64,000 nucleotides of DNA from Sycobia sp. Sy_11 (lineage: Eukaryota; Arthropoda; Insecta; Hymenoptera; Epichrysomallidae). This document shows positions 41,194 through 53,222 of this stretch, piece by piece. Where the stretch lies: the NCBI GenBank assembly GCA_018907035.1, contig JACCIC010000021.1, forward strand, positions 2,111,501 through 2,175,500. The letters are read 5' to 3'. A model generated the notes under the pieces. The model did no database searches. It worked only from the letters and a program-made list of their open reading frames with translations, and was not told the DNA's origin. Both the position numbers and the translations under genes were made by a program. Each line of letters opens with the position of its first letter. Within the stretch, counting starts at the first letter, position 1.

Positions 41194-43082
41194 ATCATAT
41201 TAGAAACTCTTTATTGCCTTGCACACTTTTTCAGTCTACGATTACCATATTAACTATCAAGGCCTAAGATATTAAAGAGAATGAGAAATATATATCATAC
41301 TATATATGTATATATAAGAGACATCTATAGCGGCGATCGAACTGGAGCAACGGGGAACGTATATATATATATATATGCAATATACACTCGTAAAATACAT
41401 ATCGATTATTTACATGAATTTAAGAGGCAAAATGTGCGCGCCTGTAATTAATTTACACGTGCGCGATACGACAGCGCGTACTTGATTTTTATAAAATTAC
41501 AGCAACGGCGAAAATAATTCTTTCGTATTAATGTCAATGTGAATGGGAAATTAAGTTAAATTTTTATCTTTCTCGTCATATATTACTGGATTGATAAAAT
41601 CAGTCGTACGTATAAATTTTGCAGTGTAGGTGTCTAATATACGGAAACGAGCCAGAGATACGACATTATTTGTATATATATGTATCAAATTAATATATTC
41701 CGTACAGATAAAAATAGCAATGAAGTTGTATCGATCAATTAACGAAACTTTATGCCGACTCCGTGCGATTCGCACCGGTTTACATACCAACTGATTATGA
41801 CGATCGGTATATACGCACATATACATTATATCGCGTGTCGATTTCAATTCCGCGAATGCAACAGAAAAAAAATCTGACAAATTAATTTGTAGTTTTTGCG
41901 TAAATGTATATATATAACCATGTATATGAGAAAACGAACGGCGCAGTTACCGGGTAGTTTCTTTCCCTCATTCCAGCGTGTTCTAAATTATATTTACGCG
42001 ATTTTATTACACACACACACACACACATACTACACGTCAATCGGATTTAAAATGATTCGCGCTTATGATTTTGACGTATATCTGCATAATCGCAAAAATA
42101 TTATTGTCTAAATAAGCATTTAAATCGATATATAATCGATAATTAATACAGATGTAATTTATAAGTTATAAATATATATTTCATTTTGAACTTTATGTAA
42201 CTTGCATATACAATTCTTCTTTATTGCATCCGATATCAGATAATCGTTATACAAGCCCTTGTAAGAGATATTCCAGAGCCGGAATAAAGTATCTTTCATT
42301 TTGCCATTATGTTATTAGATTTCAGTTGATTAAGGTATTCCCTCGATAAACAAACATCTAACGTACGATTTCAAGCTCTGCTCGATTCATGAATTAAATA
42401 TCAATTTAATTTGTTTGCCATTGGTTCGATCATTTATTAGAGATTCGATCGGCTTAGATCAGAAAAATTTAGCGCGACAATGGCCGTTTTACCTTTTTTT
42501 TTTTTTGTTTTCTTTGCGAGATTTACAAATTATCGGATACTAATGATTTAATACTAGTCGAACATCGTCCGTTGCTAAGAACGTTTTCATTCTAGTCGCA
42601 ATTCATTCCTGATTCCGTATATAAAGACACCACTGCGCAGTTTTGCCGTACTTTTCTAACAAGCGTGGAAAAATCTTTGGACACTGGTTTTGTGTACGAG
42701 AACGCCTGTATTATCGACTAGAATTTGTACAGATGCAATAATGCGGGACTATTTCTCAATTGTTTATAATTTAACAATCCTGCAGACAGTATATCTTCTT
42801 GTGCTTCGGTCGGTCGATGAACTTTGCGACTTTTCGCGCGTTAAAACGAGCAAAAGCAATGCGTACGAACGGAAATAGTCGAAATACGAAATGCAATCAT
42901 CGGAAAACAAAAGATTTAAGTTAATTCCTTTTCATTTTTCCTGTGTCTAATAATTTGGACTTTCGCGTGTATTTCCAATAGATGTCCTTGACCCACTTCC
43001 GATCGATATTCAAAAATCACACACAGTGATATTTGAGAATTCAATAATGTCGCTGTGTGTGTGTGAGTGTGTGTGCGCGCGC

Positions 43083-43180
<98 letters not shown>

Positions 43181-43298
43181 TGTGTGTGTGTGTGGTGTGC
43201 GGCTACGATACAACCCTGATTCTATGCATACTACAAGTGTATATTCGCATTATACGTTGGGTGGAAATTCTCGTACGTCCAATTGATACTAATCGATC

Positions 43299-43353
<55 letters not shown>

Positions 43354-45025
43354 GGTGTGTATATGTAAAGAATTTTTTTGTCGTCAATCCCTGGGATGAT
43401 TAAAGGCTCCAATCTTCGTGTACAATTTTGCGCGGGACGTTATAACGGGGAGGCATTTTCCAGCTATAAAAAATCCTTTTAAAATTCTATCGGAAGCGCT
43501 CTAATTAGACGATTTTATCGAGCCGACTCGGTGAAATATTAAATCGGCACTGGCCATCCGTAACATTTTGTCGTTATAATTGCAAAAACGATCCAAGCAC
43601 CACTCGAAACTATAAAACAGTGCGCGATTTTGTTTTTATCGACGTCGTAATTTTTTTCACACTTGTCGCGTACTGAGTGGGAATGATCGGCTTTGTTGGA
43701 ACATAATTAGTCGTAGACGTGTGCTTGAATGAAAATGAAAAAATAATCGAAAAATCGTGTGGCAATGTTATTTTCTAAGTTAAAAATTTCTAAGAATTTG
43801 CGTCATATTGTGCAATTAATCTTAATAGTAAATATTATTAATGGATTATTTCATCGACTTAATCGAGAAGTTTACTTGAAAAATGTACTTGCTTGGTCCA
43901 GAAATGCAACTTAAAAGCAGAATAATTCATTCGGAAATCAATGCATTGTCCATCTGAAATAGGATTCATAGGATATGTCGAATTTTTCCTTAAATTCAGG
44001 AATTTATAAACGTTAATAATTAAAGCTGGGTCGAAACACCGATTGTCTGAATTCGAGCGAAAAATCGGACGTCTGAACCGATTTCAAGTGAAAAATGCGC
44101 GCAGTGATTTATTACTATTAATGGTCCCAATAATTCTAGACTATATTCGCGTTGAAATTGATTGAATTCTAAATTTGGAACGGATATTTTCAAGTGGATG
44201 GATTTCTGTAAGGTAGATCAGTTACACTTTAAATTTGAATCGGTGACAATCGACTCGTTATGCCGGTTGAAAGACGGTAAAACCTTACTGAAAATAAAAG
44301 CAATACTGTATTCTAAGATAAAGTAAAGAATAAAACTTGGTTTTGCTTCGCGTAAACTTTTATTAATGCACCAGCCGGTATTTCTGTGGCGCTTAGGCAA
44401 TTTTCGAAGTATTTTCTATCAGAACAGCTATTATGTTATTATAAGAAAAGCTTATACGAAATATGAGCAAGTGTCGTTATTTTATTCCAAGTTACAGAGT
44501 ATTAATTTTAATTTTTAATTATATCGCGAAGTATAGTTTAATGGATCGTTGAATTAATTTCAAAGTTTTCACCTCTGAATTCGATAATGATTCAGTGAGT
44601 ATTCCACTATCATACACACGCACGCGCGCGCGCGCACAAAATCTAAATTTACATCATGTGTATATAAATAAACAATATATAAATTATATTCATGTCGACT
44701 GTTGTGAATTCAATTAATAAATATTTTTATCGGTCTTACAGTCTTTACAAATAATTATATACTCATACTGTGCTAATATCATGACAGTCAGACTGTCCCT
44801 GTTCATAATTATCCCCGCAGAATCTGAAATGGAATTACTAATAAAAAATAAAATAAAAAAGTTAATTGAATTAAAAATTAAAAAATAAAATTATCTAAAT
44901 TCTGTATTAGTACAGGAAAAACCGACTGCTCTTTCCACCTTAAATTTCAATTTACCTGAAATGTCCGACTTTTCGAACCGCTCCAGTTCATCTTCATGTA
45001 CTAAATTAAAAAAAAACCCTAGCAT

Positions 45026-45073
<48 letters not shown>

Positions 45074-48000
45074 CTATTTCCACCCGTAAATCCATTGATA
45101 TAATATTCATATAACTCCCACCCCTATTGAGTTTAAATATAAAACAAAATTTTATTTTAATATCTAATTTTATATTAATAATCAATGATAAGTATTGTCG
45201 AATTTACTTATTGAATTTACTTTACTTTAACATTAAATTTACATTATTGCCATGTTCCAAAATATGAATAATTTCAAGAGTTTCCCTTTTATATCTACTT
45301 TCACACCTTAAATATCTAACATATTTAAATGTTCAAAATCGAAAGAATGGAACAAGTCTAAGTTATTTCCCTATAATACGGATGTGTCATTCGTACTTCG
45401 TAAACTATACCTATGTTCTTATATTCTTCGATTTAAGTACATCTACCCGTTTGTCCAATGTAATATTTGTCACAATCTTTATAAATTTATTTCGTATACT
45501 AATCCTGATTTTAAACATTTATCATCCTTATCTTTACAACTGGTAAATAAGATTCTTATATTATTATTATTATTTTTAAAGTAAACTTCAATATTATGTT
45601 ATTATAAAGCACTTCTAATTCTTCCCGTTAAATCTTTTACATATGGCAATACAACGATTTTATTACTATTACTTTTATCGTTCATATTATGATCTTTACT
45701 ATTTATTATAAATCTGATTCGCTCTCTCCGCAATCATTTTTTCCATATAGTCTACTGGATAATCATTATTAACGATTATCGCTTTAACTAAATTTAAATT
45801 ATCTTTTCGAAAATGTTTGTGCTATAATATGATTGCTCTGTCAATGGACTCTAAAATATTGAGAAAATTTAACAACTTACCTGACCAAGTAAGTTTTCTA
45901 CACCAATTTAACTTTACTCTCTTAATTTATCGTTTAACTCTGTTTCATTTGTAAACATAATTCTATCGTGAAAAAAATTAAAAACATCGTCTATTTACTC
46001 TACAAAACCTTCTTACTGTTGAAAAGTAAATGTACTGCTTTAATAAATTAATCTCTTGTTAATTCGTCTGCACGCTCATTTCTGTCAATTTTTCTTCGAT
46101 GACTTCTTTAAACAAATCGAACGATACACTCGAAAACAAAGACACTGCATCCAATGATAAATAATATCCTCACAGCCGTATCGTAAAAACTCCGACTATC
46201 TTTTAACATCGTCTTCTTCGAGCATCAGTTACGCCTTTATTTTCACTGATTAAAATCTATTCACGATGTATATATAAGTAAAAATTCACCGCAACCACGG
46301 CAGATGTTCGAGAGCACGGGCTGGCAGCTGGAGGAGCCCCCGGAGCCCGGCGTGGGCGCGATCTGCCCGCCGGCGTCCGAACCTGCGGGCGACCACCACG
46401 ACCACCACCGGCACCGGTCGCTGCAGCCGCTGACGGTCGTGCGGCCGCCGCACCGGGGCCGCGGTCTCGGCCACGGCGGCGACGACGACGACGACACGAC
46501 GACGACCACGACGACGAGTGCCTCGAGATCGTCCAGCAGTACCAGTTCTCGAGCACGCTGCAGCGCATGTCGGTGATCGCCCGCGGTCCGGGGCGGGCCG
46601 GCGAGCAGCGCCGTCTCCTCGCGTTCACCAAGGGCTCGCCCGAGATGATACTGAGCCTGAGCAGGCCCGGGACCGTGCCCGCCGACATCGCGGCGAGTCT
46701 GCGCTGCTTCACCGAGCAGGGCTACCGGGTGATCGCCCTCGCGTGCAAGGAGATCGGCGCCGGGTGCGAGCAGGTACGATGCGTACTAACGATAAAGAGA
46801 AGCTCATTTCAAGCCCGGGCGTTCGTTTATCATTGCTGCCGTTGTTGCCGTTGTTGTTCTTGAAATATCTCAATCCCATATCCCAGGGGCGTGTTTTCCT
46901 GGTTTATAGAGCGTATCCACTCGCCTAGATTATGTATCGAGTTCACGAGTATCGTCCGCATTAGTATGATTATAAAGTATCTATATAAAAAATACCAAAT
47001 TTTTATGAAGAAAATAGAGAAGCGGGAATTTGACAATTATTCAAGTGGTAATCGGTGTTTTTAGATTTTGGTCATATTTTACAGTACGTGATCATATTAC
47101 TATACTACTGCAATAGTTACTAGAAAAATCTTCTCCGTATTTATAAAAGCTAAAGTCAAGTAATTCATATGCACGTTGATTTTTAATAATTGTGTGTTTG
47201 CGCGACCGTGTGTGTGTGTGTGTGTGTCATGTGTACCCACACACAGTTCCTAAAGCCATTATAAATGGCAAAGTTAAAACATTCAACTGCTCAGTTTATA
47301 TCAACTTCGCCAACGAAAACCGGAAAATTTCAAGTAGTCCCAAAGGAAGATAATAGATTTCGCGCATTTTTACGGCGAAGACCATAACGCAATTCGTAAC
47401 TTTCCGTCGAAAACGATAGTAATCGAATTATATACTGCTTTTTGCGATTTATCGTGCGTAACTTGCTTTTTGTTGCCGCTCGTTCCCCGAATCGAATCGC
47501 GCTACCTTCGGTCGCAAACATTGAGTTGAACTACTTGTACTACACGAATTCCCTTACTTTTCGTGGCGAGATTTCAATTACACGTTATACGCAGCCTCAA
47601 TTATCTAGTCGCGCTACTTTCCATACTTAAGATCACCAGTTAATAAAATAGATAGAAATTATACAGGGAGTTATTTATAGATAGGTAACTGTAGAATAAA
47701 ATCATTGAAATACCATCATAGGATATTTAAAAGACAATGAAACTCGTATAAAACGTAGCATTGTTCACGAATACTGTAGGAATTATAGAGAATTTCCAAT
47801 TAATTAATCTTGCTGATTTCGTCATTTTTCAATGAAAGATCATTTTATTGGTTAAAAGAAAAAAAATTAATTATTTTATAATTCAAATCGACATTTTAAC
47901 CTATCTTCGAGCAAGATAATACACTAGGATATGTTAAATGATCCTGTCAGAATGCATAATCATCGAGAGTTGCTTACGAGCCTACATTATGTGTGTATAT

Positions 48001-50071
48001 ATATATTGTTTTTGCAACATTCTAAATTAAATAGCATATTGTAACTTAAGATTATTTAATTAATTACTTAAGTGTATACGTAAGATTAGTATGCAAATGA
48101 ATTCATTTTATATTAAATGTTCCACTAGTTTTAATTACTCAATATTTTGTAAAATGATAATGTTAAGCGTTGATTAGATATTACTATGAAATGCGTGAAT
48201 AAATAAAAAAAAAAACGCAGCCCCTTCGCACTATCAGTACATGATCGGTTTCTTGAATTATGACAAAATTTTAATCTATATACGCTCAAACATTTATGCA
48301 ACGATTAACGTAAAAATTGAATTCGGTTGTAAATGTAACTAAAAACAATCAAGCCGAAAACAATTATTAATATTGCACATATGTTAGTTATATAGATATA
48401 TGCTGAATAAAATCCTTATAATAATTCTAATGATATAAAAGGTGAACGAAAATGTATACACATAAATACCTCTCGTGCGTATAAAAAATCAATGTTGAAT
48501 CGTCAAAAATACTTGAAGAAATAATAATTAGATAGATTGTTCAGAGGGAAAAAAGGGGGAAAAAAGGAAAAAAAACTTTAATTTTACTGCAGATTCGTGG
48601 CAGTATAAAAAAGTCTCCTTTGTTTTTATATAGCTGCAATTTTTTCAATCTTATATAGAATATATAAACGTAAATGTCGAATACGACTATATTCAAAATA
48701 CGTAAATTCGGAGCTCAAGCAACAAATTTTCACGATGCTTATAGTCTAAAACCAAATGTAAAATAGATTACGCTTATACGTGAAAATCGTTCCCATAAAT
48801 CTTACCGCCGCCTCGGACATAATTGGCATTATATAGCGATATGTCTACACACACACACACACGTTCGCATAGATTTCGTTTCTTCTACTTTATTGCCGTC
48901 TCATTATCGTTAAAGTTTATTGTCAAGAAACCTTCCTACATGCAATAATTCTATAGATAATTAATTAACTGGCATGTAATTATCGTAATTGATAATCATT
49001 ATTATGATCAAAGTTAATAGTAAAATAGTAATAATAATAATAAGAACAACAACAACAATAATAATAATCATTGGAAATAATAATAATGACATATATACTG
49101 CTTGCAATGACATAAAATCATGAAAGAAGAAACATTATTTTGTCTCAAAGGTACAAAATATCCCAAGAGACGCGGTCGAAAATGACTTGGAGTTTCTCGG
49201 CCTAATTATTCTTGAGAATAGATTAAAGGAGCAAACGATCAAAGTAATCGAGGATCTCAGAGAGGCTAATATAAAAACTATAATGATAACCGGTGCGTAT
49301 ACATTGATTTACTTATTTACTTATTTATTTATTTATTTAATCATTTATTTATGCTTTTAATGCGCATCACTGTAACCACGTAGCATTCTGACTTATTGCC
49401 ACAGGTGACAATATGCAGACGGCCATAAGCGTCGCGAAAGAATGCGGAATCCTGTCGCGCGAAGAAACTGTGATATGCGTGTCCGTCGTCCCGACGGAGG
49501 AGAAAGCCCGACCCGAGATATTTTATAATGTGCAGGGATTGCCTCAGTTGGTCAGTGAAAATTATTTTCCTACGGTATATTTATATATACAAAGTACCAT
49601 TTGCACGTGGCAGGTTTATTCAGAATTTGCATAGGCAGGCGATTAAATTCGATCGAATAGTCTTAAGAACGATCAATTGCTAGAATTCAACGTGTACGAT
49701 TAAATTTTCAGAAAAAAAAAATCTCTATTATACCCAAATTTCTCCTTTGTTCTGGACATAATCCAATTAACTTTAATGCCGCCGAATGTCGATTACAACA
49801 CCGAAACATTTATAAGACGCATGAGTGAAGGTAAAGTGTTTTTCACGAAGGCTTTTTTGAACAAAATAAAAAATTTTTTAAAAAATTTATCTCTTGTAAT
49901 GTTGGTGTTATCGTCTACATACGGCGTCAGTATTTCACTAATTAATTTGAATGGCAATTAATGAAAAAGCTTGTTGTTTTTCGACGATTTTCTCGTAAAA
50001 AGTTTTTATTTTTTATTCATGAGAATTTGCCTATGTGAGAAATAATCCGAAAAATCTGGCCAAATTGTCGC

Positions 50072-50134
<63 letters not shown>

Positions 50135-51768
50135 TTATTCCATTTATCTGTATATTGCATTACAAAAGATACATATATACGCAAAGCCATGAATACCCCA
50201 AATTTATTTCTAATTTATATAGATATCCTATAGATGTATCGTTTGTAATAAAATTAATAAATATTTTTGTCGGTCTTACAGTCCTTATAAACAATAATCA
50301 TATAATATACTAATATAATGACAGCCATACTATTACCTATTATCAACTATACTATGTTTGACAATGTTATACTATGTTATTACACGATTATGTTATTATT
50401 AATCATATTATTATAGTTATTATGTGATTCTATGTTTACTACCATAGAATATAGATTATTTGATTTTTTAGGAGTAATTTCCGTTTCAGATTCTACGGGA
50501 GTGATGATAAACAAGGACAGTCTGACTGTCAATAAATTATCATAGTATATATTATTGTCTAAAGGCTGTAAGGCCGATTAAAATATTTATCAATTTAATT
50601 CACAACAGAGTCGACATAAGTAAAATTTCTTAATACTTTGTAATAATATATGTGTGCGCTTTCGTAATGCACTTGTATCTAAATCTATGCGCATTGCAAC
50701 GATAGGAGAGGAAGTTCCAAGCGACGACACTCGATAAATTGGAATTCGGCGACCGTACGAAGAATTACAAATTCGCCCTCACCGGCGACACCTGGCAATT
50801 GCTGAGGAAGTATCACGGCGAGCTCTTGCCGAGGATCTGTACGAGGGGCGTGGTATTCGCGCGTATGAGCAGCGAGCAAAAGCAGCAGCTCGTCGTCGAG
50901 CTCATTCAGCTTGGCTATCACGTCGGTGGGTGGATTAAGCTATATACATATATATATATATATCAGTATATTGGTAAACTTTTGAAATCGCGTGACAATT
51001 AGAATATAATTTGACAATCAAATGAGTTGCAAAAAATCGAAATGTTTCGAATAAACCCGATGAAACGGCAAATTTATATGGAGCGCCGAGGGTGAAAAAA
51101 TGTTCAATGGATTCAAAGAAATATTTATTTCACATCTGACAATCAAACATTTAGTTTGAAATAATGAATTGTTCAGACTATATTTCAAATCAATATTTAG
51201 TTTTCCGCGGTCGATCGGAAATTCATTCGAATCTCTTGAATATTATACTCGATCGTGCGTGAATCATGAAAAATCAAAGAAGTAGAAGAAGAAAAAAAAC
51301 GGAATTAAATTTGTAGCAAATTATCAAAACTATAACTTGTTTCAATCGTTGCGATATAAATAATGGATCAATCCACATTTGCGCTTAATTTGTCGAGGCG
51401 ACGCATTTGCCATACACTTGTATTATACTCATATATAATATACGAGCTGATGCACTTGGCATTCGCGGAGAAGTAAAAAAAAAAAAAAAAAAAGACGAGG
51501 ATTCACTCACTCGACGTTTTAATTTCTATAATAAACTTTGTTCTTGTATAATAAGATTCTTATTGGATTTTTGACGTATGTTATCCGTGTTGCCCCCCCC
51601 CCTCCTGTAATTGTATATTATTGAACGCAAAAAAAGAAATTTATTTTCATTTATAGCAATGTGCGGAGACGGAGCTAATGACTGCGGTGCGCTAAGAGCG
51701 GCGCACGTTGGAATTTCACTTTCCGAAGCAGAATCAAGGTAATGAGTGCGCCATTTACATTCCTTCGA

Positions 51769-51833
<65 letters not shown>

Positions 51834-53175
51834 ATGTATATATGTACGTTGAAACGATATACTGAAGAAAAAAAAGCTTTAGCGACTTTATATAACGTAA
51901 AATCATAAATGTCAATCTACAGTATTTTTAATTTAATTTGTATCCTTAACGTCGATCAATTTGCTTTTATCGTGTATATATATAAGAAAATTTGACACAA
52001 AGGACACTACTTTATGGTGAATTGTTAAAAGTTTTCGGTCTCAACCGCTTGTACATGTCTTACTAGAATTTGCACGGTGAGCTAAGGGCCGCTACGAAGG
52101 TGCTACTGAGGGACGTTAATAAAAAAAATTTTTTAATTTTTACGAAGGTGATCCTAAAATTCGACATCTAAAAAAAAGAAGCTCTATTGTCATTTTTTAA
52201 ATAGTTGTAATAGAAAAAATGACATATAGCACAATTGTGTATTAATTATAGGGTACAATATTATTAGGCACGATATGATCTCAAATTTCGTCAAGAAAAA
52301 GTAGGGTAAACGTAAAAAATCAACTTGGAAAATAAAAAAAAATTTTCAAATTGTTATTTTATACATTGTAGCGTATGGAGGGGGAGGGGGGATTAATCCG
52401 TAAAAGAATTTTAATAAGTCTTAACATCTTTATAAAACTAATTTAATTAAATCGAAGATTATATCCATCAAGAATCGTTTAATACCAAAACAATAGTGTT
52501 TCTCAACTTATAAACTGTTTAGAAATGTATTAATATCATTTTAATAAAATAAAATTAAAATTAAATCTTTTAATAATGCTTGTTAAGATTAAGATTGGAC
52601 AGTTTACATAAGTTAATTAATTATAATGCAGCATTTAATCGAAAAATTTAAAAATCTAATTTACGCGATAGCAAATTCACATAAACTCCAAATAAATAGT
52701 AATACACTGGATACACATAATTCTATACTTTCTATATTGGATCGCGCGATAACAAGTTTTATTTTACAAATATTGCACGTGATTTAACAATTATTATTAT
52801 CGATTAAAAATCTTAAATATGCCTTATAATACTGTCAGCCAGTGACGGAACAACTTATGTCAGTTAGGGGGTGTCGAAGTATCTAAAAAAAGAGGATAAA
52901 ACGAATGATGTCTATTAAAGATCAACAATTTTTATTTCCTGGAATACAATCTCTCTATATGAATTTTTATTAATAAATTACTGTTAAATTATTTAAATTA
53001 ACAACAATTGCAACTTGCTCAGAAGTTGTTTAAATATTCTGAAACTATAACTTTGGAATGTCAACATATTGGTATATTCCATAGGAAGACTACCTAATTG
53101 CCTACGGTCTTTCTTCTAGAAATTAGCTTATAAAAGTAAATAAATAAATAATTTAATTAATTAATTACTTAATTA

Positions 53176-53222
<47 letters not shown>

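Larger units (their letters stand above)
40761..46303 (+). other. ATPase intron 11, the largest intron
   Basis: About 5.5 kb. It holds a compound AT/GT array at 41046-41185, a GT array at 43086-43199, (AT)n arrays at 43302-43349 and 45031-45071, a repeat-family end at 44690-44860 and a Penelope-like retroelement remnant at 45240-46215 on the minus strand. The rest is AT-rich with nothing recognised. Confidence 0.8.
479..53221. repeat. Swarm of long (AT)n microsatellites
   Basis: More than thirty near-perfect (AT)n arrays of about 35-65 bases are spread over the first 53 kb, in both intergenic DNA and ATPase introns. Clear ones are at 479-521, 6123-6166, 6950-6995, 7474-7515, 8842-8881, 15607-15671, 16471-16518, 16566-16611, 17405-17447, 19728-19781, 21152-21198, 22120-22171, 26884-26931, 27855-27901, 28379-28436, 28998-29041, 30268-30313, 32065-32107, 32159-32208, 32797-32839, 33184-33247, 35134-35184 (interrupted), 36438-36485, 36590-36627, 36722-36767, 39619-39655, 43302-43349, 45031-45071, 50075-50132, 51773-51821 and 53179-53221. 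After 53.2 kb only very short runs remain. Confidence 0.95.

Noticed and set aside
43010..43286. His-Thr and Cys-Val repeat proteins
   Set aside because: They are the two strands of the GT microsatellite.
49776..49961. Small ORF of 61 codons in ATPase intron 14
   Set aside because: It lacks similarity to the host protein, and the exons on either side join in phase without it.
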